Shown here: one piece after another, positions 11,968 to 23,711 of the stretch
Position numbering within the stretch: the first letter of the stretch is position 1
Layout of the letters: each line of letters opens with the position of its first letter
Assembly: GCF_003473485.1 (NCBI RefSeq)
Contig: NC_053042.1
Location: 42,126,762-42,190,761 of the forward strand
Direction: 5' to 3'
Source of the DNA: Medicago truncatula
Taxonomy: Eukaryota; Streptophyta; Magnoliopsida; Fabales; Fabaceae
DNA length: 64,000 nt
Notes under the pieces: generated by a model
What the model was told of the DNA's origin: nothing
What the model saw: only the letters and a program-made list of their open reading frames with translations
Database searches by the model: none
Position numbers and translations under genes: made by a program

Positions 11968-12657
11968 TAGGGATGACAAAAAAATCCGCACCCATAGATA
12001 TCTGTGGATAAAATCTGCGATGTACACGGAGCGAAATAAATGGATATTTTAACTACCCGCTAATTAATGGATATGGATGTGAATTTAATGGTATCCGCAC
12101 CCGCAGATATCTATACCCGCTATTAAACCAATTAAATTACATAAATAACCTTAATACGATCCAAATTCTTAAGCAAAAAACTTTGGTAATGTGAGTTGTT
12201 ATTAGTAATTACATGACTTTTCAATTATGTATAATGTTCCTTTTAAAAAGAAGTGAAAGTGGTCGGAACTGTTGAAGCAAGAAACTTTGTTTTAATTGAA
12301 TATGATAATCTTTATTTATGCTTTTGTCAAATCAAAGAACTTTATTTATATTTTTGTTGAGTCAATGATCTTTGTTGTTATTGTAATGTATGAATATTAT
12401 GTTTTGCTAAAAATAATAGAAAATGCATGTGATGAACTTTTTGTTTTTATATAATAGTCAATGATCTTTTTTTTATTTTTTTAATAAATGTTATCCATGG
12501 ATATCTGTATAAACCCGCGGATACTTCAAAATTCGTGGATTACCGGCTAAACGGATATCTGCGCGGATATGGATAGGGCACGGATTTCATATTTGTCTAA
12601 CGGAACGGACACATATATCACAGTATCCGTATCCATGAATATCCATTTACATCCCTA
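11968..12657. mobile_element. hAT-like non-autonomous element (690 bp) with 8-bp target duplication
   Basis: The ends are TAGGGATG and CATCCCTA. A perfect 8-bp direct repeat ATCTTGAT flanks the element at 11960-11967 and 12658-12665, the size produced by hAT transposases. Inside both ends are many inverted and direct copies of GGATATCTGYG / GGATACGGATA-type words, the subterminal repeat clusters typical of hAT elements. The middle is AT-rich with no transposase-like frame, so it must have moved in trans. Confidence 0.85.
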
Positions 12658-12967
12658 ATCTTGATGACCATTTGACTAAGTAGAGTGCTGCCTACACACA
12701 AGCTAGATTCATTATTATTAATATTATTATTATTTTATTTTTTTAAATCTTTTTATTTTCATATTGGTGTGATGTGCTGAAGATTTGAATTGATTGCTAA
12801 GATTTATTTCCTTAATATTTGCTCCTGAATCAAACTGGATAGATTTTCGCTGATTTTTTTCTATCAAAAAATAGAAATAAATAATAATTTGATATGCAAC
12901 ATAAGTATTATCCTAAAATCATGTCAATAAAAGCGGGATCCAATTTCTTGTGTCCTAAGTTTCTCTC

Positions 12968-12974
12968 TATAAAT
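12968..12974 (+). promoter_or_regulatory. Possible TATA box of the GPI8-like copy
   Basis: TATAAAT lies about 95 bp before the ATG at 13067 and is followed by a CT-rich tract (about 12977-12995) and a short TA run. Spacing and the pyrimidine patch fit a plant core promoter, but there is no transcript evidence. Confidence 0.4.
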
Positions 12975-13066
12975 TTCCTCTCTCTCTCTCTCTATATATA
13001 TATATTGGCTTCATCTCCGCCAAGAAACCCTAGGGCAGCAAGACAGTGACGGCCACCGCCTCTTCA

Positions 13067-13933
13067 ATGATGAGTTCCACCATGAAAGTACTTGTGATAA
13101 TATTGCTGATAATATTTCTCACAAATACCGTAGACTCTTCTTCTTCAACGATGCACACTAACAATTGGGCTGTTTTAGTCTGCACCTCTCGTTTCTGGTT
13201 CAATTATCGACACATAGCCAACACTTTATCAATATATGCAACCGTTAAGCGACTAGGAATACCCGACGAAAGAATCATACTCATGCTTCCTGATGACATG
13301 CCTTGTAACGCAAGAAACAGCTACCCTTCCCAAGTTTTTAATAACGAAAACCACAAACTCAACCTCTACGGTGAAAAAGTAGAGGTTGATTATCGTGGCT
13401 ATGATGTTAATGTGGAAAACTTTCTCCGTCTACTAACAGGTCGTCACGAACCAAACATTCCAAGGTCCAAACGACTTCTCAGCGACGAAGGAAGTAACAT
13501 TCTTTTGTTTATGTCAGGTCATGGAAGTGATCAGGTTTTGAAGTTTCAGGAGAAGGAAGATCTTTATAGCAAAGATTTAGCTGATGCTGTGAATGAGATG
13601 AAAGAGAATCACAGGTTTAAGGAGTTGTTGATAATGGTGGATACTTGTCAAGCTGCTACTCTTTTCTCAGACCTTCGTTCACCTGGTGTTTTAGCTATTG
13701 GAAGTAGTGTGAAAGGAGAGAGTTCGTATTCACATCATTCTGATTTGGATTTGGGTGTTTCTGTCGTTGATCGCTTTACATATCAAACTCTTAATTTCTT
13801 GGAGAGGATTAATTTATATGATAATGATTCTTTGAGTAGTCTTTTTGATTCGTATAATCCTTATTTGTTGGAATCAACTCCTTATTATAGAAAGGACCTT
13901 TATCAACGCAATAGACACCGATTCAGCCTATAA
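13067..13933 (+). CDS. GPI8: GPI-anchor transamidase catalytic subunit (GPI8/PIG-K, peptidase C13), intronless and frameshift-truncated
   Basis: GPI8 is the cysteine protease of the ER transamidase complex that swaps a C-terminal peptide for a GPI anchor. The frame from ATG 13067 gives 288 aa in one exon: a hydrophobic signal sequence ([19 protein letters not shown]), then the C13 fold starting [18 protein letters not shown]. His152 in MSGHGSD and Cys194 in [11 protein letters not shown] form the catalytic dyad. Cys80 in DDMPCNARN is at the position that links to PIG-T/GPI16 in other eukaryotes. After DLYQRN the frame leaves the family sequence and stops at 13931-13933; the normal reading resumes in another frame (next entry). 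About 45 bp appear to be missing there, where the family has a short conserved stretch. The product would lack the C-terminal membrane anchor. Lack of introns suggests a retrocopy (inference). It could be a pseudogene or a gene for a soluble variant. Alternative start: ATG 13082. Confidence 0.8.
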   Translation: MMSSTMKVLVIILLIIFLTNTVDSSSSTMHTNNWAVLVCTSRFWFNYRHIANTLSIYATVKRLGIPDERIILMLPDDMPCNARNSYPSQVFNNENHKLNLYGEKVEVDYRGYDVNVENFLRLLTGRHEPNIPRSKRLLSDEGSNILLFMSGHGSDQVLKFQEKEDLYSKDLADAVNEMKENHRFKELLIMVDTCQAATLFSDLRSPGVLAIGSSVKGESSYSHHSDLDLGVSVVDRFTYQTLNFLERINLYDNDSLSSLFDSYNPYLLESTPYYRKDLYQRNRHRFSL

Positions 13934-14174
13934 ATTTGGGGGAAGAGCTAAAACTATAATGTCTTTGGATCAATCAATCTCCGACGATGCTGACAATGAT
14001 AGAAGAATTTTGAGAAACCATGATGATGATGATGATGAGGATGGTATAGTTGGACAACTATGGAGTACTATTGTTAGCAAAGTGAATACATTTGAAAGTA
14101 TTGATTCTTTTGTGTGCTATGGTCTTCTTTCTATGCTTCCTCTGTTGATAGTTTCTTCATGGCTATCATTGTAG
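13934..14174 (+). pseudogene. Out-of-frame remnant of the GPI8 C-terminus
   Basis: In the frame of 13845-14174 the GPI8 tail continues as [14 protein letters not shown], then an acidic run (DDDDDEDG) and a hydrophobic C-terminal segment (CYGLLSMLPLLIVSSWLSL) ending at the TAG of 14172-14174. Plant GPI8 ends with a single membrane span of this type. The stretch is therefore the original C-terminus, cut off by the frameshift near 13912. It has no stop codon, so the frameshift may be recent or the frame may be preserved by chance. It would be translated only if the frame were restored or if the window carries a sequence error. Confidence 0.75.
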
Positions 14175-15221
14175 TCTTGCAATGCAACTTTAGTTGGTAG
14201 TGGATTTTATGATCTTTATTGTTTGTTATATTTACAACTTTAGTACTGGATTATCTTAATAGTGGAATGCAGTTCAAGGTATGTTTTATTTGTATTGTAT
14301 GTTGGACTTGCTTGTCCTATTGAGGAACATTGCATCTGTTTGGATTCCCTTGTTTAAACTTTATTTATTGACATAAGCACTTAAGAGTCTTTATGAGAGA
14401 GTTTATGAAAATAACTTACGACATGTTCATAATTTGTTTTCAACTTATTTCTATAAGCTCTACGGAGTCCGGATGGCGTATGAAAGCAACTTATAGGTTA
14501 TATCAAAATAGTTAGACTTATTTGATGTTTTGTTATTGAAATGGTTTATTCATAACCAAAAGTATTTATCTTTTTGACTTTATTCAGAATTGAGAAAAAC
14601 ATAATTGAACAATGATATGAACATAGGCAATATTAGGCCAGACCAAATTACTGATGGGACAGTGTTTTGGTAACTCAGCAACAACTGAGACTATTGGGCC
14701 ACAAAGTGGAAATGGACTTGGGGTTAGCGGCCCTAAAATAACAAAAAAGACCCCAACTTGAGGATATGAGTCACCTTTTCTATGCTCTTGCATTTTTGTT
14801 TCATGCTTTTGGTTAGAATATTCTCTATTCTGTTGCATTTTTGTTTCATGCTTTTGGTTAGAAGTAAATGTTGTACTTGTACATCCAAATTTTTATATAA
14901 TGATCTCAATAACAGTTATTCTAACCAAGTTTGTATTCAATTTAGAGCAACCAATCCAGAGTTTATTTATTTCACTTCCTGAAAAGGTTTCTTGCTTGCA
15001 AAGCACTGTTAGGACAATGTTTCAACCTTTCAAGTGTTAAGACTTGGGCATGCTTTTATGACCCTTGTTAGCTTTGAAGTCATTGTCTTATTGCACATAC
15101 TGTATGTGAAATACATTAAATAAACTACTTTCAATTCAACACCATGGTCATGCTAGTCTTGTTTATGAATTGTGTGCGACAATGTGAGAAAAAGATATCA
15201 GAGAACTATGGATAAAATAAA
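14175..15221. other. Intergenic spacer after the GPI8-like copy
   Basis: No gene recognised. Contains the 31-bp direct repeat listed separately. No obvious poly-A tail follows 14174, so a retrocopy boundary cannot be fixed here. Confidence 0.35.
14788..14863 (+). repeat. 31-bp direct repeat
   Basis: A 31-bp unit starting TTGCATTTTTGTTTCATGC and ending GGTTAGAA is present at 14788-14818 and again, identical, at 14833-14863, with TATTCTCTATTCTG between them. Perfect identity suggests a recent local duplication. Confidence 0.9.
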
Positions 15222-15480
15222 GGGATAATCTATCAATGCTCGTAATAACTCTTTTCATATAATGACTAAAATGACAATAAGTAAGTACTTATAAGGACTG
15301 ATACGACAATAAGTAAATATATTGAAGGATTAATATGACAATATTAATGAAGCATTTTATCATCAGGGGCTATTTTAACGAATGAATTGCATAATCAAGG
15401 ATTATTTTGAAATTTTTATACATTGAGGGACTATTGTGACCACTTACTACATATTGAGGGACCAAAATGACTATTACCCT
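15222..15480. mobile_element. Small MULE-like TIR element, 9-bp target duplication TAAAATAAA
   Basis: A 259-bp AT-rich segment begins GGGATAATC and ends ATGACTATTACCCT, a weak inverted repeat. It is flanked by a perfect 9-bp repeat TAAAATAAA at 15213-15221 and 15481-15489. Its right half contains GAGGGACTATTGTGACC and GAGGGACCAAAATGAC, phrases typical of plant elements whose ends read GGTCCCTC. The 9-bp duplication points to the Mutator superfamily. Non-coding. Confidence 0.7.
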
Positions 15481-15489
15481 TAAAATAAA

Positions 15490-16375
15490 TGTAGGTTCAA
15501 ATGATGAATATTTCACTAACATTTCTAATAAGTTTAATTACTAATATTTATCATTAAAAACAATATATAGAAAATCAAAATTGATGAAACAATATATAGA
15601 AAATAAAGTACACAAGATGTTCCAAAAAGTCAAAGTACATCTATCCAGAGGTATCCAAATAAGACTATTCAGAGGAAAATGACCCCTCTTTTTTTGTATT
15701 CTTTCAATTAATCATTACTTTGATGCTGTCCTTTTCATAGTGAGAAAAAGATAAATAATTCACATGATTTTGCAGACAGTACAACGATTTCATTGTGCAA
15801 GTGAAAAGTAAAACTTGCATAGAAGGAAAAGTATCAAAACTATAATGGAAGTGAATATTTTACTCTACTGTCTAGAAAACGATGGACATGTTTAAGTGTC
15901 ATTTTCAATAGCATGAAAGTTAGTGACAGGAGAAAAAAAATCATATATCAAGTAAAAAAGATTCTGCAATTTGTTTTTTTTATAGGTAAAGTAACTAAAT
16001 CTGTTTCTGTTCCTAGCAATAATGAAAGTAAAATGAACCAATAAATATATGTGATGGATTGTATATACTATATAGAAATTCATCAATGATGTTACAGTGT
16101 ATAAATGAAAGATTATGTAAAAAGAAAACAACAAACAAATCCTTATTCACCAATTCTACCCCACACTCATAGAAGAAAAAAATGTAGTTGGCTCACAAAT
16201 ATCAACAAAGCAAAAAGGGTGAAAGTGAAAAACAAATTGCTTTTTTTTTTTTTGGTATCAGATTCACATACCTATATACAAGAGAAAAATCAGTGGTTTC
16301 ACACACCTGTACTAAAGAAAAAACAACACCACCTCTAAAAATCTTCACACTGTTCTCTTTTTTCCACAATCATGT
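15490..16375. other. 3' flank of the MYB gene and spacer
   Basis: Downstream (3') side of the minus-strand MYB gene. AT-rich, no recognised element. The stretch nearest 16376 probably holds the MYB 3' UTR. Confidence 0.35.
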
Positions 16376-17817
16376 TCACATATCTCCAAAAGCTTCTCTT
16401 AGTTTCTGAATGTCCTTGGAAAAGATATTAGAAGTTGTTTGTGACTGTTCTTGTTCTTGCTTTGTATGAGGTAAAATACCTCCAAAACTATCTGGTACAA
16501 AGTTCATCAATGGAGGCTTTATCTCATTGCATAAAGATTCAGAAGCAAGCATTAAGATAGGGTTTTGAAAGTAGTTACTATTATTATTTTCCCACTTAGC
16601 TTCTTCTGTATGATTTTCCATCAATCCTCCCCAAGAAGAAAAATTGTTGTTATGTAAGTTTAAGGTGCTGCTGCTGCTAGTTCTCATCTCTGTAGAAACA
16701 TTGTCAGAGGGAATATCAAGTGAATTGTTGCAGCAAAAAGAATTAGGAAGAAACATGGTTGTTGATGTTGTTGTGGGATTGAAATGAAACTGATCAGAAT
16801 TCATATCAAAAGATTTTCCAGTTTGGTTAAACCAATGATTACTACTAGTGTTTGAATCATTTGGTAAACAATCATTTTCAGTGTTTGCATAACTCATTTG
16901 AAGTGGAAAATTTCCCATCAAATCTGAGGGTTGAATGAACCTATCTATGAAAAACTCTTTGTTGCAAGAACCTTCCATTTCCATTGCATATGCTTTTGGT
17001 GAAATTGAAGATGTTGTTCTTTGCTCATAGCTAGAAGCTGCATCTGACTTTGAACTCTCTGATTTCAAAAGGTTCAATTCATTGGATAATAATATATCTG
17101 GTGCTTTCTCTCGACTCTTATTAGCATTTTCCTCTCCATTATTCTCAACCTCAGACAATGGTTTATGAGTCACAGGATCTATACCTTTTTGCCTCAGTCT
17201 CTTCTTCAAACAAGAGTTCCATAGATTCTTTATTTCATTGTCAGTCCTCCCCGGCAATTGCGCCGCAATTTGAGACCATCTGATAAGAAGAAAATGAACA
17301 TAATTTTTTAAAACGGACGGTATTAGTATTGTTAGTATTATACCTAGAGTGAGATCGAATCCTCGACCTCCTTATCACTCCATTGCTTAACCATAGGAGA
17401 TGATAAAAAAAAAGGAACTGAGTTAGTAGTTGAAATTTACCTATTCCCCAGAACTGCATGAAGTTCAACAATGAGATTTTCTTCCTCTTGTGAGAATGTT
17501 CCTCTTTTTAAATCAGGTCTTAAGTAATTGATCCACCTAAGCCTGCAGCTCTTACCACATCTTTGCAAACCTGATAATAATAAACAAAAATTCAAAAAAA
17601 TAATAGATGATTAATAATTTAATAACAATTTTAACATTATTATTATTATATGCTAATGGAGATAGAATTGTATAATTAATTTACCTGCTTGCTTAGGTAC
17701 TGAACTCCAACATCCATGACCATACTTTGTTATATGCCTCAGTAGTTTTTCATCTTCTTCTGGTGACCATAGACCTTTCCTAAGCTTCTGCTTGTAACAA
17801 CATGAGTGCCTTCCCAT
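16376..17817 (-). CDS. R2R3-MYB transcription factor, MYB61/MYB86/MYB50-like, 388 aa
   Basis: A nuclear DNA-binding regulator. Three exons on the minus strand: 17817-17685 (133 nt), 17570-17441 (130 nt) and 17279-16376 (904 nt). Exons of 133 and 130 nt are the standard R2R3-MYB layout. The N-terminus [20 protein letters not shown], then [20 protein letters not shown] (R2) and [20 protein letters not shown] with [13 protein letters not shown] (R3), matches the MYB61/MYB50/MYB86 group, whose Arabidopsis members affect secondary wall, stomatal and mucilage traits. [15 protein letters not shown] after R3 is also group-typical. The C-terminal ~270 residues are Ser/Asn-rich, as in activation regions, and end [17 protein letters not shown] at 17817 is the family start. 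All junctions are GT-AG and no residue of the repeat core (the spaced Trp residues) is missing. I cannot pick the exact orthologue. Confidence 0.93.
17300..17410 (-). repeat. Possible SINE fragment in MYB intron 2
   Basis: On the minus strand this reads CTATGGTTAAGCAATGGAG then GGTCGAGGATTCGATCTCAC, spaced like box A and box B of a tRNA-derived SINE. It fills most of the 161-bp intron. Both boxes diverge from consensus and no target duplication is clear. Confidence 0.35.
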
Positions 17818-18493
17818 TTGTGAATTTTCCAAAAATTGCTATGAGAAGAAAAATGAAGCAATGGTTTAATGATAGAGAGAATTGAAGGAAGGAAAGTGAA
17901 GTGGCAGCTAAGAAAAGGAGTTGAGTTAATATAGGAGAGTGAGACCTTATGACTCATGAGATGAGAGAGAAGTCATAGTCAATAAGCTTCTTTCTATTTT
18001 CTTTATTCTATTTTTGAATTTAATAATAATAATATACATAACATATCATATAGTATATGTAAGGTTGATCTATCTGATAGGGATTGGACAATGTGAATTA
18101 GGATTTCTAGTTGTTTAAAGTGTTTGAGTTGAAAAAGAGGGAAGGTGAGAAAAAAATGGATTTCATAAAGCAGTATAACATGTCTTTTCTAAGGTGTGTG
18201 CATTCATGTCTCTTACAGGAAATAGTGGTGGGACACACTTAACTCATATTATAAATTTATAATCAATCAAAGTGAAGACATTATTATATGAAAACAAAAA
18301 AGATATAATAAATACAATGCTTGTAACTGAAGTTAATTATGAAATGAAAATTTTAAGTTTCATATTAAGAAATGGCATAAACTATTTCACTCTGTTCAAG
18401 CAGTTGTCACACTAACTTCAAAATAACTGAATTAATTGTCTTATACACTCTTGAGGAAAAAGAAAGCAATCATAATTATAATATTATTATATA

Positions 18494-18529
<36 letters not shown>

Positions 18530-20082
18530 AAAAAAAAACTATAAGAAAAAAGTTTAGCCGAGTTAGGTTTCAGAGTTCATTAGGGTTAGGTCAGACTCAC
18601 TAAATTTGACACGAGGAATTGAAACCAGTTCTTACGAACTATGAACTAATTTTTTATCAACTGAACCAATTTACATTGGCAAAATATATAATTTAATACA
18701 AGAATTAAAAGCAGTTAGCGAAATTTCCTTGTCAAAGGCTAAAGTTTCTGGCTATCTATGTCTATGAAAAGTGAAATGCAACATACCCCTCTCACTAGTG
18801 ATGGAAAACTTGTGTCTGAAAAAATGTATAAAATAGAATTCTATCCGTTCTTTACACTTTGAACTTTATGTGCAATTCTTCCATGTCATGATTTCTTTAA
18901 AAAGTTCAATCATTACGTGGAAAGAACAATGTTTTTAATTTTTTTTTTGTTTTTTATCAAAAACATTGCATGTTTTCGTTTATGGTTGAAATTCAAATAG
19001 TGATGTAAATTACTCTTCTCATCATCATTTTTCCATTTTCATCTATGGAATTCTCTCGGTTCTTCTTCACTTCAAAAATTGACACTTTGATGCATAAAAG
19101 TTATATATAGCCATATTGGTCACGTAGACGCATAAATTGGAAAATATTCTATTAGTACCATAGTGCTAACCGTTTTGAATACTATAGGTTTTATCTGCAT
19201 ATTACAAAGCATCTTTTTCTCAATAATTAATCTACCCAATTTAAGCTAAACTAATTAGTACAACTAACTCTTTTTTCATGACTAAATTATAGACAACTAA
19301 CTATTAGGCGCATTAGTTGATCTTCACTTAATACTACTAATTTAGATACTTGTTTTCATTAAAATTTCATTTAATCCACAACCATCCCACCGGCCAGTGT
19401 GGTCATCACATGTGCAATAGTTCTTTGCATAAATATAATTAATCTTCCTTGCTTTAATTTTTTCTTTAAATAATTGTTCTAACTGTAAAATAAACGATCT
19501 TATAAGCATGATATCATTGAGTGGCTGTATTTGTCGGTAAAAAAACAGCATAATTATTTATTATTATATATTGACTAAAGTCTTGTTCATTCAATATATA
19601 ATTAAGCAACTATATGGATTTGCCAATAAGGTGGGAAATATTCCTTATTTCCTATTGTCTTTGGTAAGGGGCAAATGTATCTTTGCTATTCATCATTATC
19701 TACATCATTGTGGCTTAAACGTAATGGTCTTTTTCTTTTATTTAATAACTGTTTTGTTTTAATCTATTTTAGACATGATTAATTAATTATGATCCAATGT
19801 TGGTCGTTGTTGTATTTGGAGCCTGATCTGGATTATATTGGAATATATAAATGCCACATTGGCCCTTTCCAAAGAACATATTTTATTGGATGGATTAAAG
19901 GGTACTTATTTTAACTGAATTATTATAGGCTAAGTGTACCTGTTTATCTTTTTGCGACCCAAGTCTAATTACTTGTTATATTTAGCAAACTAACAGATCT
20001 ATAGTTTTTTTTAGGAACAGATCTATAGTTGTATACGGCCTTATTTATGATGGTGTGTATTTATGGTGATGTCTTATTTTAG
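17818..20082. other. 5' flank of the MYB gene and gene-free spacer
   Basis: The first ~150 bases are likely 5' UTR and promoter of the MYB gene; CTATATTA on the minus strand (about 17926-17933) is a weak TATA candidate. Beyond that the sequence is AT-rich with a TA microsatellite (listed) and no recognised gene or complete element. Confidence 0.35.
18496..18526. repeat. (AT)n microsatellite
   Basis: An uninterrupted alternating AT run of 31 bases followed by an A-run. It is likely length-variable. Confidence 0.95.
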
Positions 20083-20127
20083 TGGTTAGAATCTCACATT
20101 TAAAATGAATAAGTGGAGATTACAATA
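20083..20127 (-). repeat. Short SINE remnant
   Basis: AGTGGTTAGAATCTCACATT...GAATAAGTGGAGATT matches the tail part of the SINE family seen complete at 21648-21768 and 24437-24545, in the minus orientation. Only about 45 bp remain. Confidence 0.4.
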
Positions 20128-21647
20128 TTTTTGTCAACTGAATTATGTTTACGGAAACTCTGAAGCGGTTTTTTTAACCACGTTAAAAACAAAGAATAAA
20201 ATCGTTTTATCATTCAATATTTTTTTTTATAATCATTGAGAGTTGTTCTCCTCCTCTGCATTTTTCTTTCTTGTATCCTTTTATGGTGAATATATTTTAT
20301 GTTTTTTGTGCAATGAACATATGACCATTTTCAATTATGTTTATTTCCTTTCTCTTATGTAGTTACTCAGTTGGTAACTACCTATTAATAAAAGGGAGAG
20401 GAGAGATATTTTAATTTAGTTTGAATTTCAAAATAAAACATCCATTAACTTTAATTTCATTAGGTCAAACAACCATCATATTAGACCATCTTTTATTTAA
20501 AGTTAATCTATTATTTACGCGGGTGTCATATATTGGCTTCATTTTGGATAGATTTTGGGATCACAATTCTACTCGAAAACGAAGGTGATGGTAGTGTGTT
20601 GTTTAGTCGTTTTTCCGAAAGATTTCACTTAAATCAGATATGTTATTGTTGGTCAATACACATGTAGTGGTTTTCGTTGACCTGATGAGTTTGTTTAATG
20701 TTTGTCGTCGTGGTTGCTCTGATTTGGTGCGTTTGTGATGTAAAGTTGTTTCGATCTGGGTTCGTTTTTGCTCGATTCATTTAGTGTGATTATCTCAAAA
20801 ACCCATTTGGGTATGTTGGTGTCCATGAGGTTTCACTTTCACATTCACCATTTAAAGTTGGTTATGGTTTCGAAAACGCTAGTGTTCTCGTGTCTTGGGC
20901 CAAGTTATGAGGTATGTGTTTTATCTAAGTCACTCTTTATAATTGGCTACAATACCTGTTGGCTAGAAATGGTCGTGGATGCTTACTGTGTTGCAATACA
21001 TTGAATTGTTAGTGCATGGTTTTGTATCCGTGTTGGAGGTTATATCATTCGCCCATCTGAAGATCTAGATTCGACTTTCCTAAACATTCACGTGTCGTTT
21101 TCTATAGCAATTTGGTTTCAACCATGTGTGTGGGTTTCCTGAATCGTATGGCTGAGTAAATAATGGTAATGAATACATCCGAATCAAACTTGTTTTTTTT
21201 TTTTTTTTTTGCGGTTTTCGTTTTGGTTTGGTTTGGTTGGCGATTTTCTATTACGTTGCTTCGATTTTGAACACTCATACTCTCATTAATAATGTTCAAC
21301 CTAAGCATGTCAACCTATCACCACTCCTTTTCTAAATACATATCGTAAATTTTTTGACTCACGCTTGTTACACAACACATATACATTCAATTAAATATAA
21401 TTATAGTACAAATATTTGTAGAGATATTTTAAGGATGAGTGTTATGAGCATTCTATTGTCAACACTCACTCTTTTATATGACGAAAGTAATGTGAGGTCA
21501 TATACTATAAAAATGACTCCCACATAATATGATGAGGTTTCAATGAATTTCACCAAATAAAAAATCGAATGTGAGAGGATGTTGAAAAAACGGTGTTTTA
21601 GACAACAAAATGTCAAAATCACATCATAATGTAATCCAATTCAAAAT
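20128..21647. other. Gene-free spacer
   Basis: Less AT-rich between about 20560 and 21100 than its surroundings, with frames up to about 80 codons, but no similarity I recognise. A T-run lies at about 21190-21210. Confidence 0.3.
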
Positions 21648-21768
21648 TTTTAGTCAAGTAGACTAGTGATTAAAAATTCACATTCTAAGATAATAAGTGA
21701 GGAGTTTCAGATTCGAGCTTCAACCTTAATGCAATGTTAATAATAACTGAGATAAACTCACAAGTGAT
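21648..21768 (-). repeat. tRNA-derived SINE, degenerate, minus orientation
   Basis: Read on the minus strand it runs from GTGAGTTTATCTCAGTTATT (box A-like) through GCTCGAATCTGAAACTCC (box B-like) to GTGAATTTTTAATCACTAG. This is the same architecture as the plus-strand copy at 24437-24545. Many substitutions; no clean target duplication. Confidence 0.5.
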
Positions 21769-22027
21769 ATTTTGTCCTATTAGATAAATACACAAAATAT
21801 ATTTTATATTATCGATGCATATAAATTAACTTTTTTTACGGACAGATAAATTATGGATGCATATAAATTAACTAGTTTTTTTTGAAGAGACTAAAATGAA
21901 ATATATTACCCAAATCAAAATGTTCTTGCTAGCACAAGGTGTGCCAGAAAAAGAACAAAGTCACAATCATATGAACAAAGGAAAAGAAAAGACAAACAAA
22001 AATAAAATTACAGAGAAAGAAAAAGCA
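21769..22027. other. LINE 3' flank with duplicated 18-mer
   Basis: GATGCATATAAATTAACT is present at about 21803-21820 and again at about 21853-21870. It lies just beyond the 3' end of the minus-strand LINE fragment, next to a T-run (A-tail on the minus strand). Confidence 0.45.
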
Positions 22028-22570
22028 TTAACCAATGCCCAACATATTGAACGGACTAAGCCACCAAGCATGGTAGTTGAAAGAGAGATTTGGAATTTTC
22101 GCCTTCAACCACACAAAAGTAAGAGACTTAACTTTGTCGACAATCTGATATGTTGAACATTCTTTTCCTTTAAAAATCCTGTTATTTCTTTCCTTCCAAA
22201 TTTCCCACACCGTCACATACCACATCAACTGCATAATAGACAACCACCTTTTGGAACAAAAGCCACCAACAAAGCCAAACTGGTTGAGGTAATCCGTTGG
22301 CAAACTAGGGATGACCGAGCAGACCCCCAACCAAAGATGAATAAAGTGTCAAATTTTTCCAAAGAATTGACAATGTAAAAATAGATGAGGGGAAGTTTCC
22401 AACATACCACAACCACCCACACACCAGCCATCATCTGGACCTATAATTCCACGACGAAGCAAGTTATTTTTAGTCGGCAACCTGTCACGAATCAGATGCC
22501 AAACAAAAAAAACGACCTTAAGAGGAATATATTTGTGTCAAAGATCCTATAACATCTTACCAACGATATC
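22028..22570 (-). pseudogene. LINE (non-LTR retrotransposon) 3' fragment, zf-RVT region, dead
   Basis: The minus-strand reading gives PLKVVFFVWHLIRDRLPTKN, then NLLRRGIIGPDDGWCVGGCG, PHLFLHCQFFGKI, a TGA where the family has Trp, and then HFIHLWLGVC leading to LMWYVTVWEIWKERNNRIFK and a stop at 22028. This is the zinc-binding region that follows the reverse transcriptase in plant L1-type LINEs. Only the last ~180 codons remain; the reverse transcriptase and endonuclease parts are absent, as in 5'-truncated insertions. Besides the Trp-to-stop change, at least two stops interrupt the upstream part. Not functional. Confidence 0.85.
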
Positions 22571-23414
22571 CCTTCAACAAAAAAAAATCTTACCGTATTT
22601 TTTCCCCATAAAAGAAACTAAAGATCAATTTATGGGCTTGTGGTATAGCTCCTTCGTGAATTAGATTTCTCTTTATTAATTGGAGTTTTTTTTTTTTTTG
22701 GTTTGATTTATTGGAGAATCTAATATTAGAAAGAAAGACACAAAATACAATAATGTTGTTTTTAAATAATATTATATTGTATTTGCTTTTCTGTCTTCAT
22801 TCTATTAGAAGTGTTCAATAATTAAAGAGTGTTCAATAACTAAAGAGGATGAAGTCTCTTTATCCTCCTCTGTACTTTGTTTTTATTGATAGTTTAATGG
22901 TACCTCTTTATTGTTGCTTTCTTCAACTTTTCCATTGCCTTATCTAAAAAACCCAGACAATTAAAGAATTTAGTAGCTATCTAAATATTCAAAAAAATAA
23001 AATGGAAAGCATATTTCTGATATAGAACTAGAACAGTATAAAAACAAATGAACAGTATAGTGTATAGACAAGGGAAGAACGTTAACCTAATGAGGAAAGC
23101 AAAATTGATGAAGCTAATAGTAATTACTCACGTACTTTATAGTAAGAGTAATAACTAAAACTAAAAGAGCACAAGATTAAAAAACAAGGGAGAAGGTTCT
23201 ATGAATCATTGCATATCATTAGCTGGCCTATGGCCCATTTGAACAGAACATACCATAAAGAGACACGCACACAAAGACCGAACAATTAAGCATATATTTT
23301 ATGGAAGGAGGGAGTGTCTTTCGTATCATATATATGCCCTTAGAAATGGGTTAATACAAAAACAAAAAAAAAAGTTAGGTTGGACGCGGTCACTCGGTTT
23401 GAATACAAAATCTT
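22571..23414. other. Gene-free spacer
   Basis: AT-rich, T-run at about 22687-22700. No gene or complete element recognised. Confidence 0.35.
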
Positions 23415-23535
23415 ATAGTGTGTGTTAAAGAATTTTATATTGGATAAAAGATGATTTGATAATGTGATTATAAGTAAGGATAATTTTCACCTTACAAGCC
23501 GGTTTGTAGGGTTGTATTAGGTCCAACCATCATTT
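23415..23535. mobile_element. LTR fragment (legume retroelement or TRIM type)
   Basis: GATAATTTTCACCTTACAAG followed by CCGGTTTGTAGGGTTGTATT and GGTCCAACC is a phrase very common in LTRs of legume retroelements. Only this ~120-bp piece is seen, with no primer binding site or second LTR nearby, so it is a relic. Confidence 0.5.
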
Positions 23536-23711
23536 TTAAAAGTTTGTGTAAATTTCGACTGTCTTTACTATTTTGTTTACGGACAAAACAAAACTGATGG
23601 TAAAAAAAAAAAAATTTTGTCTATTAATTTTATATTAACAAATTTATAATCTCCTTGTGAAATCATGTCTTTGTAACATATTTTGTCTTTTGCTTAATTG
23701 TGCATTTTTAT

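Noticed and set aside
13046..13066. GPI8-like start at GTG 13046
   Set aside because: Not an ATG; ATG 13067 directly precedes the signal sequence.
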